Source of the DNA: a bacterium
GTDB lineage: Bacteria; Krumholzibacteriota; Krumholzibacteriia; LZORAL124-64-63
DNA length: 64,000 nucleotides
Assembly (NCBI GenBank): GCA_016719645.1
Contig: JADJYS010000036.1
Span: 46,501 to 110,500 of the forward strand
Direction of reading: 5' to 3'
Positions 34,621 to 45,319 of this stretch are shown in pieces. Numbering within the stretch: position 1 is the stretch's first letter; every line of letters begins with the position of its first letter. The notes beneath the pieces were generated by a model. That model made no database searches. It was not told where the DNA came from and saw only the letters and a list, made by a program, of their open reading frames with translations. A program made the position numbers and the translations under genes.

Positions 34621-35901
34621 CTAGGCCGGATCCCGCCGCGCGGCCGGGCGGGGCGCCAGGGCCAGCGCCGCCAGCCAGGCCGCGTAGATCAGGTGGGCGG
34701 CGGCCATGGCCCAGGCCACGCCCGCCGCCCCGCCCAGCGGCGCGGCGACGGCGGCCCCGGCGGCGGCCAGGGCCGCCCCGGCCGCCAGGGGCGGCAGCCC
34801 CGCGGCCTGGCGGTCTTCGGCCACCAGCGACTCGTGCAGCAGCAGGGCCAGGGCCAGGGCGGCGTAGCCGACCACCAGCACGGCGAAGACGGCCGCCGAG
34901 CCCGCGAACGCCTCGCCGAAGAGGCGCCGCACCAGGGGGCCGCCGAACAGGACGCCGGCGGCGGCGAGCGCCGCGAGCCCCGGCACGACCCTCGCCGCGA
35001 CCCGCCGCAGGCCGCGGCGGTAGCCGGCCGGATCCCGGCGGTGCAGGCCGGCCAGGCGCGGCAGCACGGCGCCCAGCGACGATTCGGTGACGGTCACCAG
35101 GACGAAGGCCAGCCGGCTGGCGGCGGCGTAGCGCCCGGCCTCGGCCGGCGTCGCCAGCAGGCCGAGCACGACCAGATCGATGTTGAACAGGACGCGCCGC
35201 ATCAGATTCGCGGCGCCGAGGGGGGCGGCGGCGGCCAGATCGCCCCGCGCGGCCGCCCGGGTCGGGCCCCGGCGGCCGACGCGGGCGCCGAGCGCCCGGG
35301 CCGCGCCGGCGGCGGCCACCAGGTTGCCCGCGAAGAAGCCCGCCAGGTAGGACAGCGGCCCCCACAGGCGCAGCCCGGCGCCGGCGCCCTCGCCCGTCCG
35401 TCCGAAGACCAGCAGCACGAGCAGGGCGGCCACGAGGCTGCGGACGGTCCGCGCGGCGGCCGCCCAGGCGGGACGCCCCAGTCCCAGCACGACCCAGTCG
35501 GCCATCAGGGCCTGCGGCAGCACGCCGGCGAGGTAGAGCCAGAGCAGGCGGGGGTCCTGGCGCGGGGCGCCGAACCAGGGCAGCAGGGCCGAGCCGAGCA
35601 GGCCGGCCGCCAGCGCCAGCAGCAGCAGCAGGCCGGCGCGGCGCGCGACGAGGTCGCGGGCGCCGGCGTGGTCGCGGGGATCGAGGCGGGCGAGGTCCCG
35701 CACGCCCAGGGTGAACAGGCCGGCTTCGGCCGCGAGCAGCACGTAGGCGGAGGTCGCCGCCGCCACCTGCAGGACGCCGAACCAGTGGCCGCCGAGGGCG
35801 CGCGCGAGCACGACCAGCGCCGCCAGGTTCAGCAGCTGGGCCGCCCCCTGGCCGGCCGCCAGCACGCCCAGGTCGCGCCAGAGGCCGGCGCCGCGGGTCA
35901 C
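34621..35901 (-). CDS. Polysaccharide flippase (Wzx/MATE-like)
   Basis: 426 residues, nearly all hydrophobic helices (about 12-14 predicted by eye). The N-terminus GLWRDLGVLAAGQGAAQLLNLAALVVLAR is the usual first helix of Wzx/RfbX oligosaccharide flippases, with the typical RALGGHWFGVLQVAAA that follows. It starts at GTG 35901 and overlaps the Wzz-like stop by GTGA, so the pair is coupled. It would move undecaprenyl-linked glycans to the outer face of the membrane. No glycosyltransferases are beside it in this window. Confidence 0.8.
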   Translation of the reverse strand: MTRGAGLWRDLGVLAAGQGAAQLLNLAALVVLARALGGHWFGVLQVAAATSAYVLLAAEAGLFTLGVRDLARLDPRDHAGARDLVARRAGLLLLLALAAGLLGSALLPWFGAPRQDPRLLWLYLAGVLPQALMADWVVLGLGRPAWAAAARTVRSLVAALLVLLVFGRTGEGAGAGLRLWGPLSYLAGFFAGNLVAAAGAARALGARVGRRGPTRAAARGDLAAAAPLGAANLMRRVLFNIDLVVLGLLATPAEAGRYAAASRLAFVLVTVTESSLGAVLPRLAGLHRRDPAGYRRGLRRVAARVVPGLAALAAAGVLFGGPLVRRLFGEAFAGSAAVFAVLVVGYAALALALLLHESLVAEDRQAAGLPPLAAGAALAAAGAAVAAPLGGAAGVAWAMAAAHLIYAAWLAALALAPRPAARRDPA

Positions 35902-37232
35902 GGCCGCGCGGGCGGGTTCCGCAGGATCTCGTCGCGGTGCCGCGACAGGTAGTCCCAGCCCACGGCCAGGGACAGGCCGCCCAGCAGGCCGGCGGCGGTC
36001 AGCAGGCCCAGCACGCGCAGCTTGCGCGGGCGCACGGGCCGCTCGGTGACCATGATGGTGCCGATCTGCTCCAGGGGCGTCAGCACCTCGAGCCGCGACT
36101 GGAAGACGCGCACGTCGTCGGCGATCTTCACCAGTTCCTGCTCGAGGGCCCGGTCGCGGTTGATCTCCATCTCCTTGATCTCGGATTCGAGCAGGGCCGC
36201 CTTCTTGCGCAGGGTGTAGGACTCCTCCAGCAGCAGCTGGCGCCGCTTGAGGTCCTCCACCCGGTTGGCGGAGCGCAGGTCGAGGGCCTCGAGGCGGTCC
36301 TCGTAGACGGAGGACCTGGCCTCCAGGGTGCTCAGCAGCAGCCGGCCCGCGAGGGAGGTCTTGTCCTGGACCAGGTCCGGCAGCCAGGGCGACTCGGCGC
36401 CGGGCAGGGGCGCCTCGACGAACAGCGTGTCGCCGACGTCCTGGAGCCGCTCCTTCTCCTTCATCCGTTCGAGGTAGTAGGCCATCTCCTGCAGGCCGCT
36501 CTCCATGACGTCGATGCGGGCGTCGAGGCTGGCGGCCTTGTCCTGGCGCAGCTCGGCCTCGACCAGGAACTCCTGGATCCGCAGCTCGAGCTTCTTCTGC
36601 TCCATGGCCACGCCCTCGAGCTCCTGGCGCTTGCGGTCGATCATCAGGTTGAGCAGGTCGCGCTTGATGGCGATGTCGGCGCGGTCGTTCTGCAGCTTGT
36701 CGATCTCGTTCTGCAGGCTCTTGCGGCTCAGCGACAGGCTGTTGCCCACGGAGTTGATCTCGGCGTACTCGTTGAACAGGGCGATCGACGTCTCGAGGAT
36801 CGCGCCCGCCTGCTGCCGCGACGGGCTCAGCGTGGTCAGGGTCACCACGTCGCCGCCCTGGGTGCCGACGCCGCGCGGGATGAAGTCGGCCAGGATGTCG
36901 GGCCGGTAGGAGCGCTCGGGCAGGCCGAGCTTCTCCTTGACGCCCGACCCGTACATGCCGCGGCTGTACCAGCGCACGATGTCCTTGAGCTGCCAGCCGC
37001 GCTCGGGCTGCCAGGCGGCCGTGTAGTTGGTGATGCCGGGGCGCACGGTGGCCGAGGCCTGGTACAGCGGCTTGGTCACCACCAGGTAGAGCAGGGCGGC
37101 GGCCAGGCCGGCGGCGGTCGCTCCCAGCACCAGCCAGCGGCGGCGCCAGAGCACGCCGAGCAGGCTCGCGAGGGAGAAGACGCCGGCGTCGGAGGCGGCG
37201 GGGCGGTGCGGGGTCGGGGCGTCGTGGGACAA
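35898..37232 (-). CDS. Wzz/GumC-type chain-length determinant protein
   Basis: 444 residues. A first membrane helix (about 32-52, RWLVLGATAAGLAAALLYLV) precedes the beta-alpha domain (YQASATVRPGITNY), a long helical coiled-coil region (about 155-385, many E/K/L/Q) and a second helix (about 405-427, GLLTAAGLLGGLSLAVGW). PEP-rich ends (RPVRPRKL) fit Wzz. It sets the polymer length in polysaccharide export; there is no BY-kinase or Walker box. Coupled with the flippase gene downstream. Confidence 0.85.
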   Translation of the reverse strand: MSHDAPTPHRPAASDAGVFSLASLLGVLWRRRWLVLGATAAGLAAALLYLVVTKPLYQASATVRPGITNYTAAWQPERGWQLKDIVRWYSRGMYGSGVKEKLGLPERSYRPDILADFIPRGVGTQGGDVVTLTTLSPSRQQAGAILETSIALFNEYAEINSVGNSLSLSRKSLQNEIDKLQNDRADIAIKRDLLNLMIDRKRQELEGVAMEQKKLELRIQEFLVEAELRQDKAASLDARIDVMESGLQEMAYYLERMKEKERLQDVGDTLFVEAPLPGAESPWLPDLVQDKTSLAGRLLLSTLEARSSVYEDRLEALDLRSANRVEDLKRRQLLLEESYTLRKKAALLESEIKEMEINRDRALEQELVKIADDVRVFQSRLEVLTPLEQIGTIMVTERPVRPRKLRVLGLLTAAGLLGGLSLAVGWDYLSRHRDEILRNPPARP

Positions 37233-37275
37233 GGCGCACTCCTTGCGCGTCGGCCGCGGCGCGGCCGTTCCGGTA

Positions 37276-37845
37276 TTAGGGCTTCAGCAGGCGGGACAGG
37301 GCTTCCGCCGAGGCCGACGCCACGTTCGCGTGCAGGGACTTGCCGTGGGCGTCCATCGTCACCACGGCCGGGAACTTCGCGACCCGGAACTCCCAGATCG
37401 CCTCCGGCGAGCCGAACTCCTCCATCAGGTGCACGCCCTCGACGGCGGTGACGCACTCGGCCAGCACCTGGGCGGCGCCGCCGACCGCGTGCAGGTAGCA
37501 GGCGCCGACCTTCTGGCAGGCGGCCAGGGTCTTGGGCCCCATGCCGCCCTTGCCGATGACGCCGCGCAGACCGTACTGCTCCATCAGCGGGCCCTGGAAG
37601 GGTTCCTCGCGGATCGAGGTCGTCGGGCCGGCGGCCTTCACGACCCAGCGCCCGCCCTCCTTCACCACGACGGGACCGCAGTGGTAGATGATGGCGTCGC
37701 GCAGGTCGACGGGCGGCTTGCCGCCCTCGTGCAGGTACTTGTGGACCGCGTCGCGGCCGGTGTAGACCACGCCCGAGATCTCCACCAGATCGCCCACCTT
37801 CAGGGCGCGCATCTTCTCTTCGGTGAACGGGGCTTCCAGGAGCAT
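37276..37845 (-). CDS. Class I fumarate hydratase, beta (C-terminal) subunit
   Basis: 189 residues starting MLLEAPFTEEKMRALKVGD after AAAGGA. GDLVEISGVVYTGRDAVHKY, YHCGPVVV, AAGPTTSIREEP and GKGGMGPKTLAACQKVG are signatures of the swivel half of class I (FumA-like) Fe-S fumarases and tartrate dehydratases. The alpha subunit gene ends 17 bp upstream. Fumarate to malate in the TCA cycle is the likely reaction; tartrate dehydratase is the alternative. Confidence 0.9.
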   Translation of the reverse strand: MLLEAPFTEEKMRALKVGDLVEISGVVYTGRDAVHKYLHEGGKPPVDLRDAIIYHCGPVVVKEGGRWVVKAAGPTTSIREEPFQGPLMEQYGLRGVIGKGGMGPKTLAACQKVGACYLHAVGGAAQVLAECVTAVEGVHLMEEFGSPEAIWEFRVAKFPAVVTMDAHGKSLHANVASASAEALSRLLKP

Positions 37846-37862
37846 GGCGTTCCTTTCGGTGG

Positions 37863-38750
37863 CTAGTCGTAGAGCCACTTGGCGATCTTGCCCGCGGCCG
37901 ACAGCTGGAATCCGTCCCGCCGGTACGCCCAGCACATGTAGGACACCGAGACGAAGTACGAGGCCGGCACGCGGTTGCGCGCCGTGATCTTGACGCCGAG
38001 CAGGGTCGTGGCGCCGCCGAAGCCCATCGGGCCGATGCCCAGGGTGTTCGCCTCGTCCAGCAGGCGGCGCTCCAGCTTCGCCAGCACGGGGTCGGCGTGG
38101 ACGTCGTCCAGCGGGCGCAGCAGCGCCTCCTTGGAGGCCACGTAGCCGGTCGCGCGGTCGCCGCCGATGCAGACGCCCAGCACGCCGGGCCCGCAGCCCT
38201 TGCCCTGGGCCTTGTTGACGGCGTCCAGCACGCAGCGGCGCACGCCCTCGAGGTCGCGGCCGGCGCCGAGGCCCGTGTCGGGCAGGCTGTACTGCGCGCC
38301 CACGTTCTCGCAGCCGCCGCCCTTGAGCATCAGCCGGGCCGTGAGCGCCTTGGCGGTCGTCTCGTGGAAGTGGATGACCGGGCTGCCGGGGCCGAGGTTG
38401 TTGCCGGAGTTGCGGCCCGTGATGGAATCGACGGAGTTCTGGCGCAGGTAGCCGACGCGCGTCGCCTCGTCGACGGCCTTCTCGAAGGCGGCGCGGAAGG
38501 CGCGCTCGCTCACCCAGTCGGGGCGCGCCACGTCGCAGATGATGGTGCCGGTGTCCTGGCAGAGGGGCTGCGACTTGCCCGCCGCGAGCTTGATGTTGTC
38601 GCGGATGACCCCGAACGCGTACTTGGCGTTCGTGCCGGGCTTCTCGCGGCGCCAGCCCTTGTCCACCGCGCGGATGACGTCGGGGGGCAGCTCGCAGGAG
38701 GTGCGCCGGATCAGTTCCAGCAGCCGCGCCTGCAGGGTCTTGGCGTCCAT
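37863..38750 (-). CDS. Class I fumarate hydratase, alpha (N-terminal, Fe-S) subunit
   Basis: 295 residues. LCQDTGTIICDV, NSGNNLGPGSP, LMLKGGGCENVG, and KGCGPGVLGVCIGGDRATGY carry the Cys ligands for the oxygen-sensitive [4Fe-4S] cluster, and NTLGIGPMGFGGATTLLGVK closes the domain. A two-gene split of the FumA chain is usual in anaerobes and thermophiles. AAAAGGAGA precedes the start; a promoter at 38808-38836 has a 17 bp spacer. It forms an operon with the beta subunit. Confidence 0.93.
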   Translation of the reverse strand: MDAKTLQARLLELIRRTSCELPPDVIRAVDKGWRREKPGTNAKYAFGVIRDNIKLAAGKSQPLCQDTGTIICDVARPDWVSERAFRAAFEKAVDEATRVGYLRQNSVDSITGRNSGNNLGPGSPVIHFHETTAKALTARLMLKGGGCENVGAQYSLPDTGLGAGRDLEGVRRCVLDAVNKAQGKGCGPGVLGVCIGGDRATGYVASKEALLRPLDDVHADPVLAKLERRLLDEANTLGIGPMGFGGATTLLGVKITARNRVPASYFVSVSYMCWAYRRDGFQLSAAGKIAKWLYD

Positions 38751-38807
38751 GGAATCTCCTTTTCGGCAGGAAGGCGCCGCGCGGGCCGTCCCGGAGGCGC
38801 TGCCGGG

Positions 38808-38836
38808 AGTCTAACCCCGTCCCCGGCCGGCGTCAA
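38808..38836 (-). promoter_or_regulatory. Predicted promoter of the fumarase operon
   Basis: Minus strand TTGACG (38836-38831), 17 bp, TAGACT (38813-38808), 57 bp before the alpha-subunit start. Confidence 0.55.
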
Positions 38837-38887
38837 AGGGCGGTTCGCCGCTCCCGTCGACATTTTCGGGGCGACGTTTTCGGGGCG

Positions 38888-38916
38888 TTGCGGGGTGCGG
38901 CGCCGGGTGGTACGGT
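38888..38916 (+). promoter_or_regulatory. Predicted promoter of the saccharopine-dehydrogenase-like gene
   Basis: TTGCGG (38888-38893), 17 bp, TACGGT (38911-38916), 26 bp before the ATG. An imperfect direct repeat of TTTTCGGGGCG lies just upstream (38862-38886). Confidence 0.4.
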
Positions 38917-38942
38917 GCCTCTCCCCACAGAGAGGACCGACC

Positions 38943-40103
38943 ATGCGCCACCTGCTGCTCGGCGCCGGCCTGCAGGGCCGCGCCATCGCCTGGGACCTGC
39001 TGCGCCACGCCGAGGGCGTGACCGGCCTGACCGTCGTGGACCGCGACCGGGACGCCCTGGCCGCCCTGTCGGACTGGCTGGACGACCCCCGCCTGCGCAC
39101 CGTGGCCGGCGACGTCGCCGACCCCGCGCTGCTGGCCCCGCTGCTCGACGAGGCGGCGGTCTGCACCAGCGCCGTGAACTACTGGTTCAACGACGACCTC
39201 ACGGCCCTGGCCATCGCCCACCGCGCCCACTTCGCGGACCTCGGCGGCAACAACGACGTCGTCGCGGCCCAGTTCGCGCGCGACGCGCAGGCCCGCGACG
39301 CGGGCGTGGCCGTGGTGCCGGACTGCGGCCTGGCGCCGGGCCTGGCCGGCCTGCTCGGCCACCACCTGGCCGTCGGCCTGGACGCGTGCGACGTCCTGCG
39401 CCTGCGCGTCGGCGGCCTGCCGCGGCACCCCCGCCCGCCGCTGGACTACATGATCGTCTTCTCGGTGCAGGGGCTGATCAACGAGTACATCGAGCCCTGC
39501 CTGGTGCTGCGCGACGGCGAGGAGCGCAGCGTGCCCGGCCTGTCGGAGCTGGAGAGCCTCGAGTTCCCGCCGCCCTTCGGCCGGCTGGAGGCCTTCCAGA
39601 CCAGCGGCGGCGCCTCGACGCTCACCCGCACCCTGCGCGGCCGCGTGCGCGACCTCGACTACAAGACGATCCGCTACCCCGGCCACCGCGACCGGATCCT
39701 GCCGCTGCACGAGCTGGGCCTGACCTCCTCGGAGCCCCTGCGCCCGGCGGGCGCCGGCGGCGAGGTGCGGCCGCGCGACGTGCTGGCGACCTGCCTGGAG
39801 CGGGCCTGCCCCAAGGACGGCCCCGACGTCGTGCTGCTGCGCGTGGAGGCCGAGGGGATCGCCGGCGGCCGGCGCGTGCGGCGCTCGCGGACGATCGTGG
39901 ACCACGAGGACCCGGCGACCGGCCTGACGGCCATGATGCGCATGACCGGCTTCCCTGCGGCGATCATCGCCGACCTGCTGGCCCGCGGCGAGGCGGCGCC
40001 CGGCGCCCGCCCCCAGGAGCTGGCCGTCCCCGCCGAGCGCGTGCTGGCGGAGCTGGCCCGGCGCGGCATCCACGCCCCGCTGGTCGAGACGCCCCTGGAC
40101 TGA
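38943..40103 (+). CDS. Saccharopine dehydrogenase family protein
   Basis: 386 residues. It opens with a Rossmann motif, MRHLLLGAGLQGRAIAWDLL, followed by VVDRDRDALAAL. AVNYWFNDDLTALAIAHRAH, FADLGGNNDVV and VVPDCGLAPGLAGLLGHHLA are seen in the saccharopine/lysine 6-dehydrogenase group. FQTSGGASTLTRTLRG and YKTIRYPGHRDRI follow. It is an NAD(P)-dependent oxidoreductase of amino-acid metabolism, most like lysine 6-dehydrogenase-type enzymes; the substrate is uncertain. GAGAGGA stands before the ATG. Single-gene unit with a terminator behind. Confidence 0.82.
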   Translation: MRHLLLGAGLQGRAIAWDLLRHAEGVTGLTVVDRDRDALAALSDWLDDPRLRTVAGDVADPALLAPLLDEAAVCTSAVNYWFNDDLTALAIAHRAHFADLGGNNDVVAAQFARDAQARDAGVAVVPDCGLAPGLAGLLGHHLAVGLDACDVLRLRVGGLPRHPRPPLDYMIVFSVQGLINEYIEPCLVLRDGEERSVPGLSELESLEFPPPFGRLEAFQTSGGASTLTRTLRGRVRDLDYKTIRYPGHRDRILPLHELGLTSSEPLRPAGAGGEVRPRDVLATCLERACPKDGPDVVLLRVEAEGIAGGRRVRRSRTIVDHEDPATGLTAMMRMTGFPAAIIADLLARGEAAPGARPQELAVPAERVLAELARRGIHAPLVETPLD

Positions 40104-40125
40104 ACCCCGGCGCCGGCGCGCGAAC

Positions 40126-40153
40126 GAAGAGGGAGCCTCGCGGCTCCCTCTTC
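40126..40153. terminator. Strong hairpin between convergent genes
   Basis: Perfect 12 bp stem (GAAGAGGGAGCC with its complement) and TCGC tetraloop, 22 bp after the saccharopine-dehydrogenase-like gene and 30 bp after the protease gene. A-rich (CGAACGAAG) and CCCGTTT flanks give short U tracts. Likely bidirectional. Confidence 0.85.
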
Positions 40154-40183
40154 CCCGTTTCCGGCCGTACGCGGCGCGGAAGG

Positions 40184-41458
40184 CTAAGGAGCTGCAGGTC
40201 CCACGCCCTGCAGCAGGTCGCGGTGCACCATCACCGTCAGCATCTTCAGCGCGACGTAGTCCGCGTCGAACATGTAGTAGCCCTCGTAGGCGCCCAGCCG
40301 CGAGCTGCGGTTGCTGTCCTTGATCAGGAACCAGTCGCGCCCGCCCAGGGTGGTCAGGCCCACGGCGTGGACGCCGTGATCGTCGCCGGTCTGGCCGGAG
40401 GCGATGCGGAACTCGCGGCTGCCCTGGTCGATCAGCTCGCCGGGGATGTCCCAGCGCGGCACGATCGCCGCGTCCACCATGCCGTCGACCCCGGGTTCGG
40501 AGTTGTCGCCGCCGAAGGCCACGGTGTAGCCCGCGCGCAGCGCCTTCTCGGCCGTGGCCCGGAAGACGTCCAGCGGCAGGTTCAGGTAGTCGGCCTTGCG
40601 CCGCCAGTTGTCGCGCACGTCCAGCAGGCAGGGCTGGAAGAAGGCGACGCCCGGCTGCTCCATCCGCGACACGCAGGACACGTAGGCGCCGGGGTCCAGC
40701 CGCAGGGCCTCCAGCAGGAACGAGCGCGGGCTGAAGGTGCGGCCCTGCCAGGAGAAGGTCTCCGGCGGCCGACCCAGGTGCTTGTCGAGGATGGCGCGGG
40801 CGCCCTCCACGACGCGCGCCTCGTCCCAGACGCCGTTGTCCTCGGCCCACTTCAGCCAGGACTTCAGCTCGTCCATCAGCACGGCGTGGTCGTGGCGGCC
40901 GTCCGCGAACAGGACGCCGGTGTAGATCTCGCCCGGCACGACCCCGTACTTGGCGTAGATGTCCAGGATCGCGTCGCCCTGCGAGCCCTCCTCCACCGCG
41001 CTGTGGCCGTACTCGCGCACCCAGCGGCGCACCTTCTCCACGTACTCCCAGTAGACCAGCCACATCTCCGACAGCTTCACGTTGCGCTTGGTCAGCCGGA
41101 TGACCTCGGATTCCATGAACGACGTGGCCGAGAAGGCCCAGCACGAGCCGGTGTAGTACTGCGCCACCGGCGGCAGGTGGGCCAGGCGGATCTTGAAGGC
41201 GTCGGGGCCGGCGGGCAGCTCGACGCCCGTCCAGTCCGGGCGCAGGGTCAGCGCGGCGTCCTTCTGCGCCTTCTCCTGCTCGGCGTACTTCGCGTCGACG
41301 GCGGCCTTCGCGTCGGCGACGAGCGCCTTGAGGGAGTCGCGGCGGGCCTCGATCCGGTCCAGGACCGGGTACTTGTACTTGGCCTTGTAGACGGGCCCCT
41401 GGGCGGCGGCGGCCGTCGCGCACAGGACCAGCAGGCAGGTCACGGTCAGTCGCTTCAC
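40184..41458 (-). CDS. Exported papain-like (C1, bleomycin hydrolase/aminopeptidase C type) cysteine peptidase
   Basis: 424 residues from GTG 41458 (preceded by GGAGGGG), with a signal peptide (LTVTCLLVLCATAAAAQ). A coiled region (35-70) comes first. The catalytic set is Gln100 and Cys106 (QYYTGSCWAFSATSF) and His364 (GVHAVGL). Where papain has Asn (IKNSW) this protein reads IKDSNRSS, so Asp381 stands in the usual Asn position. Length and layout fit the C1B/bleomycin hydrolase branch. Periplasmic or secreted; the substrate is unknown. The YIP1 gene ends 14 bp upstream, so the two are likely co-transcribed. Confidence 0.82.
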   Translation of the reverse strand: MKRLTVTCLLVLCATAAAAQGPVYKAKYKYPVLDRIEARRDSLKALVADAKAAVDAKYAEQEKAQKDAALTLRPDWTGVELPAGPDAFKIRLAHLPPVAQYYTGSCWAFSATSFMESEVIRLTKRNVKLSEMWLVYWEYVEKVRRWVREYGHSAVEEGSQGDAILDIYAKYGVVPGEIYTGVLFADGRHDHAVLMDELKSWLKWAEDNGVWDEARVVEGARAILDKHLGRPPETFSWQGRTFSPRSFLLEALRLDPGAYVSCVSRMEQPGVAFFQPCLLDVRDNWRRKADYLNLPLDVFRATAEKALRAGYTVAFGGDNSEPGVDGMVDAAIVPRWDIPGELIDQGSREFRIASGQTGDDHGVHAVGLTTLGGRDWFLIKDSNRSSRLGAYEGYYMFDADYVALKMLTVMVHRDLLQGVGPAAP

Positions 41459-41472
41459 GGCGATCCCCTCCC

Positions 41473-42018
41473 TCAGTTGGCGGCGCCCGACAGGTCCGGC
41501 ATCCCGCCGAACAGCATGCCGATCACCACGGTCACGGCGATCATCGCCAGCCAGCCCAGCACGCAGACGAGCACGGCGCGGGCGGTGCTCGTGTAGTCCA
41601 GGGCCTGGCGCACCGCGACGACGGTGGCGGCGAGCATCCAGATGAAGGCGACCAGACCGACCAGCCAGCCCAGCACCGGGATGGAGCCCAGCACGCGGAT
41701 CAGGCCCGGCGAGGAGGCGAAGCCCAGCGTGCGCAGCAGCTGGCCCAGGTCGGCCTCGGTCGCGGTCTCCGGCAGCACCTTGGTGCCGAGCACGTAGATC
41801 ACGCCCGACCAGACCACCCAGCCGACGACCGCGCCGACCAGGCCGCTCAGCAGGCCGTTCACGCCGCCGAAACCGAGGTTGCCGATGCCTGCGGCCACGC
41901 TGGTCAGCAGCACCACGAACAGGGCCTGCATGGTGGCGCTGCCGTCGTGCTCGACTTCCTCGTACAATGCCGGCTCGAGTCGCGCGGCGCGGATCATGCG
42001 CTGGAACAGGACGTTCAC
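41473..42018 (-). CDS. YIP1-family integral membrane protein
   Basis: 181 residues from GTG 42018 after GGAGG. The pattern is a short basic N-terminus then five hydrophobic segments (from MQALFVVLLTSVAAGIG to VLGWLAMIAVTVVIGML) with LGTKVLPETATEADLGQLLR and GFASSPGLIRVLGSIPVLGW, which match the bacterial YIP1/DUF1282-type domain. Such proteins are membrane-embedded with unknown roles. It is divergent from the urocanase gene with a 141 bp shared promoter region. Confidence 0.78.
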   Translation of the reverse strand: MNVLFQRMIRAARLEPALYEEVEHDGSATMQALFVVLLTSVAAGIGNLGFGGVNGLLSGLVGAVVGWVVWSGVIYVLGTKVLPETATEADLGQLLRTLGFASSPGLIRVLGSIPVLGWLVGLVAFIWMLAATVVAVRQALDYTSTARAVLVCVLGWLAMIAVTVVIGMLFGGMPDLSGAAN

Positions 42019-42049
42019 GGTCCACCTCCGTCGGTTGGGATCCCGGCGC

Positions 42050-42078
42050 AGGATGCCACCGCCGGCGCGGCGGGTCAA
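42050..42078 (-). promoter_or_regulatory. Predicted promoter of the YIP1/protease unit
   Basis: Minus strand TTGACC (42078-42073), 17 bp, CATCCT (42055-42050). Back to back with the hutU promoter. Confidence 0.4.
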
Positions 42079-42088
42079 GGGCCGCGGG

Positions 42089-42117
42089 TTGGCTGCCGGG
42101 CGGCCGTGTGTTATCGT
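42089..42117 (+). promoter_or_regulatory. Predicted promoter of hutU/thyX
   Basis: TTGGCT (42089-42094), 17 bp, TATCGT (42112-42117), preceded by TGTGT. The TTG start of hutU follows 43 bp later. Confidence 0.5.
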
Positions 42118-42159
42118 CCGGCGGTCCGGATCCCGCGGCCCGAACCACCAGGAGTCGCC

Positions 42160-44199
<2,040 letters not shown>

Positions 44200-44215
44200 A
44201 CCGCAGGAGCCGCCG

Positions 44216-45136
44216 ATGCAGCCGCAGGCCGAACGCGTGACCCGGGCCGCCGTGCCCGCCCTGGACGAACTGCTGGGCGTCGTGCTGCCCGTGCTGGACG
44301 ACGGCTTCGTGCGCGTCGTGGACTACATGGGCGACGACCGCGCCGTGGTGCAGGCCGCCCGCGTGTCCTACGGCGACGGCACCAAGCAGGTGAGCGAGGA
44401 CCGCGGCCTGATCCGCTACCTGCTGCGCCACCGCCACACCACCCCCTTCGAGATGTGCGAGCTGAAGCTGCACGTGCGCGTGCCGATGGACGCGTGGCGG
44501 CAGTGGATCCGGCACCGGTCGGCCTCGGTCAATGAGGTGAGTTCACGCTACTCGATCGTGACCGACTCGGCGCAGCGCACGGCGCCGGACCAGTGGCGCC
44601 GCCAGGCCGACGACAACCGGCAGGGCAGCGCCGGCTGCTTCGGCGAGGCGCAGGGCGCGGCCTTCACCGCCGGCGAGCGCGAGGTCCACGCGCTGGCGCG
44701 CCGGATCTACGACGAGAAGATCGCCCGCGGCGTCGCCCGCGAGCAGGCCCGCAAGGACCTGCCGCTGTGCACCTACACCGAGGCCTACTGGAAGATCGAC
44801 CTGCACAACCTGCTGCACTTCCTGTCGCTGCGCATGGACCCGCACGCGCAGCAGGAGATCCGCGCGTACGCCACGGTCATCGGCGAGCGGATCGTCGCGC
44901 AGTGGGTGCCGCTGGTCTGGGAGGCCTTCGTCGACTACCGGCTCGGCGCGGCGTCGCTGTCGCGGATCGAGCAGGAGATCCTCGGCGCGATCGGGGCCGG
45001 GGACGGCGAGCGGGCCTGCGCCCTGGCGCGCGAGGCGGGCTGGCTGGAGCGGGGGGCCGGCGGGCTGAAGCGGCACCGGGAGCGGGCGGAGTTCGAGGCC
45101 AAGCTCGCGCGCTGGCAGCTAGATCCTCCTTGGTGA
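44216..45136 (+). CDS. thyX: Flavin-dependent thymidylate synthase
   Basis: 306 residues. The ThyX signature RHRxxSxNExSxRYS is complete at 99-113 (RHRSASVNEVSSRYS). It methylates dUMP using FAD, NADPH and methylene-tetrahydrofolate. The RHRHTTPFEMCELKLHVRVP and HNLLHFLSLRMDPHAQQEIR segments fit. The C-terminal 60 residues (LSRIEQEILGAIGAG to the end) form a helical extension beyond the core. A TYMS/ThyA gene is not seen in the window. It likely shares the hutU transcript. Confidence 0.96.
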   Translation: MQPQAERVTRAAVPALDELLGVVLPVLDDGFVRVVDYMGDDRAVVQAARVSYGDGTKQVSEDRGLIRYLLRHRHTTPFEMCELKLHVRVPMDAWRQWIRHRSASVNEVSSRYSIVTDSAQRTAPDQWRRQADDNRQGSAGCFGEAQGAAFTAGEREVHALARRIYDEKIARGVAREQARKDLPLCTYTEAYWKIDLHNLLHFLSLRMDPHAQQEIRAYATVIGERIVAQWVPLVWEAFVDYRLGAASLSRIEQEILGAIGAGDGERACALAREAGWLERGAGGLKRHRERAEFEAKLARWQLDPPW

Positions 45137-45221
45137 TAACGAGTTAGAAAGCGGCGCCGGCCGCCGGACCGCAAATGCCTCCAGCCGCTGCCCTTTCCCC
45201 GCTCGCCCCGCCCCCGGTCGT

Positions 45222-45251
45222 TTGACACCGTTCCCCGCACGGCTGTATCAT
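45222..45251 (+). promoter_or_regulatory. Predicted promoter of the giant exported protein gene
   Basis: TTGACA (45222-45227), 18 bp, TATCAT (45246-45251), 69 bp ahead of the ATG. One of the best matches in the window. Confidence 0.65.
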
Positions 45252-45319
45252 CGATCCATGCCATACCTATCGTCATCGCCTCGCTCACGCACGAACACCA
45301 TCCCCGGCTGGAGGTCGCC

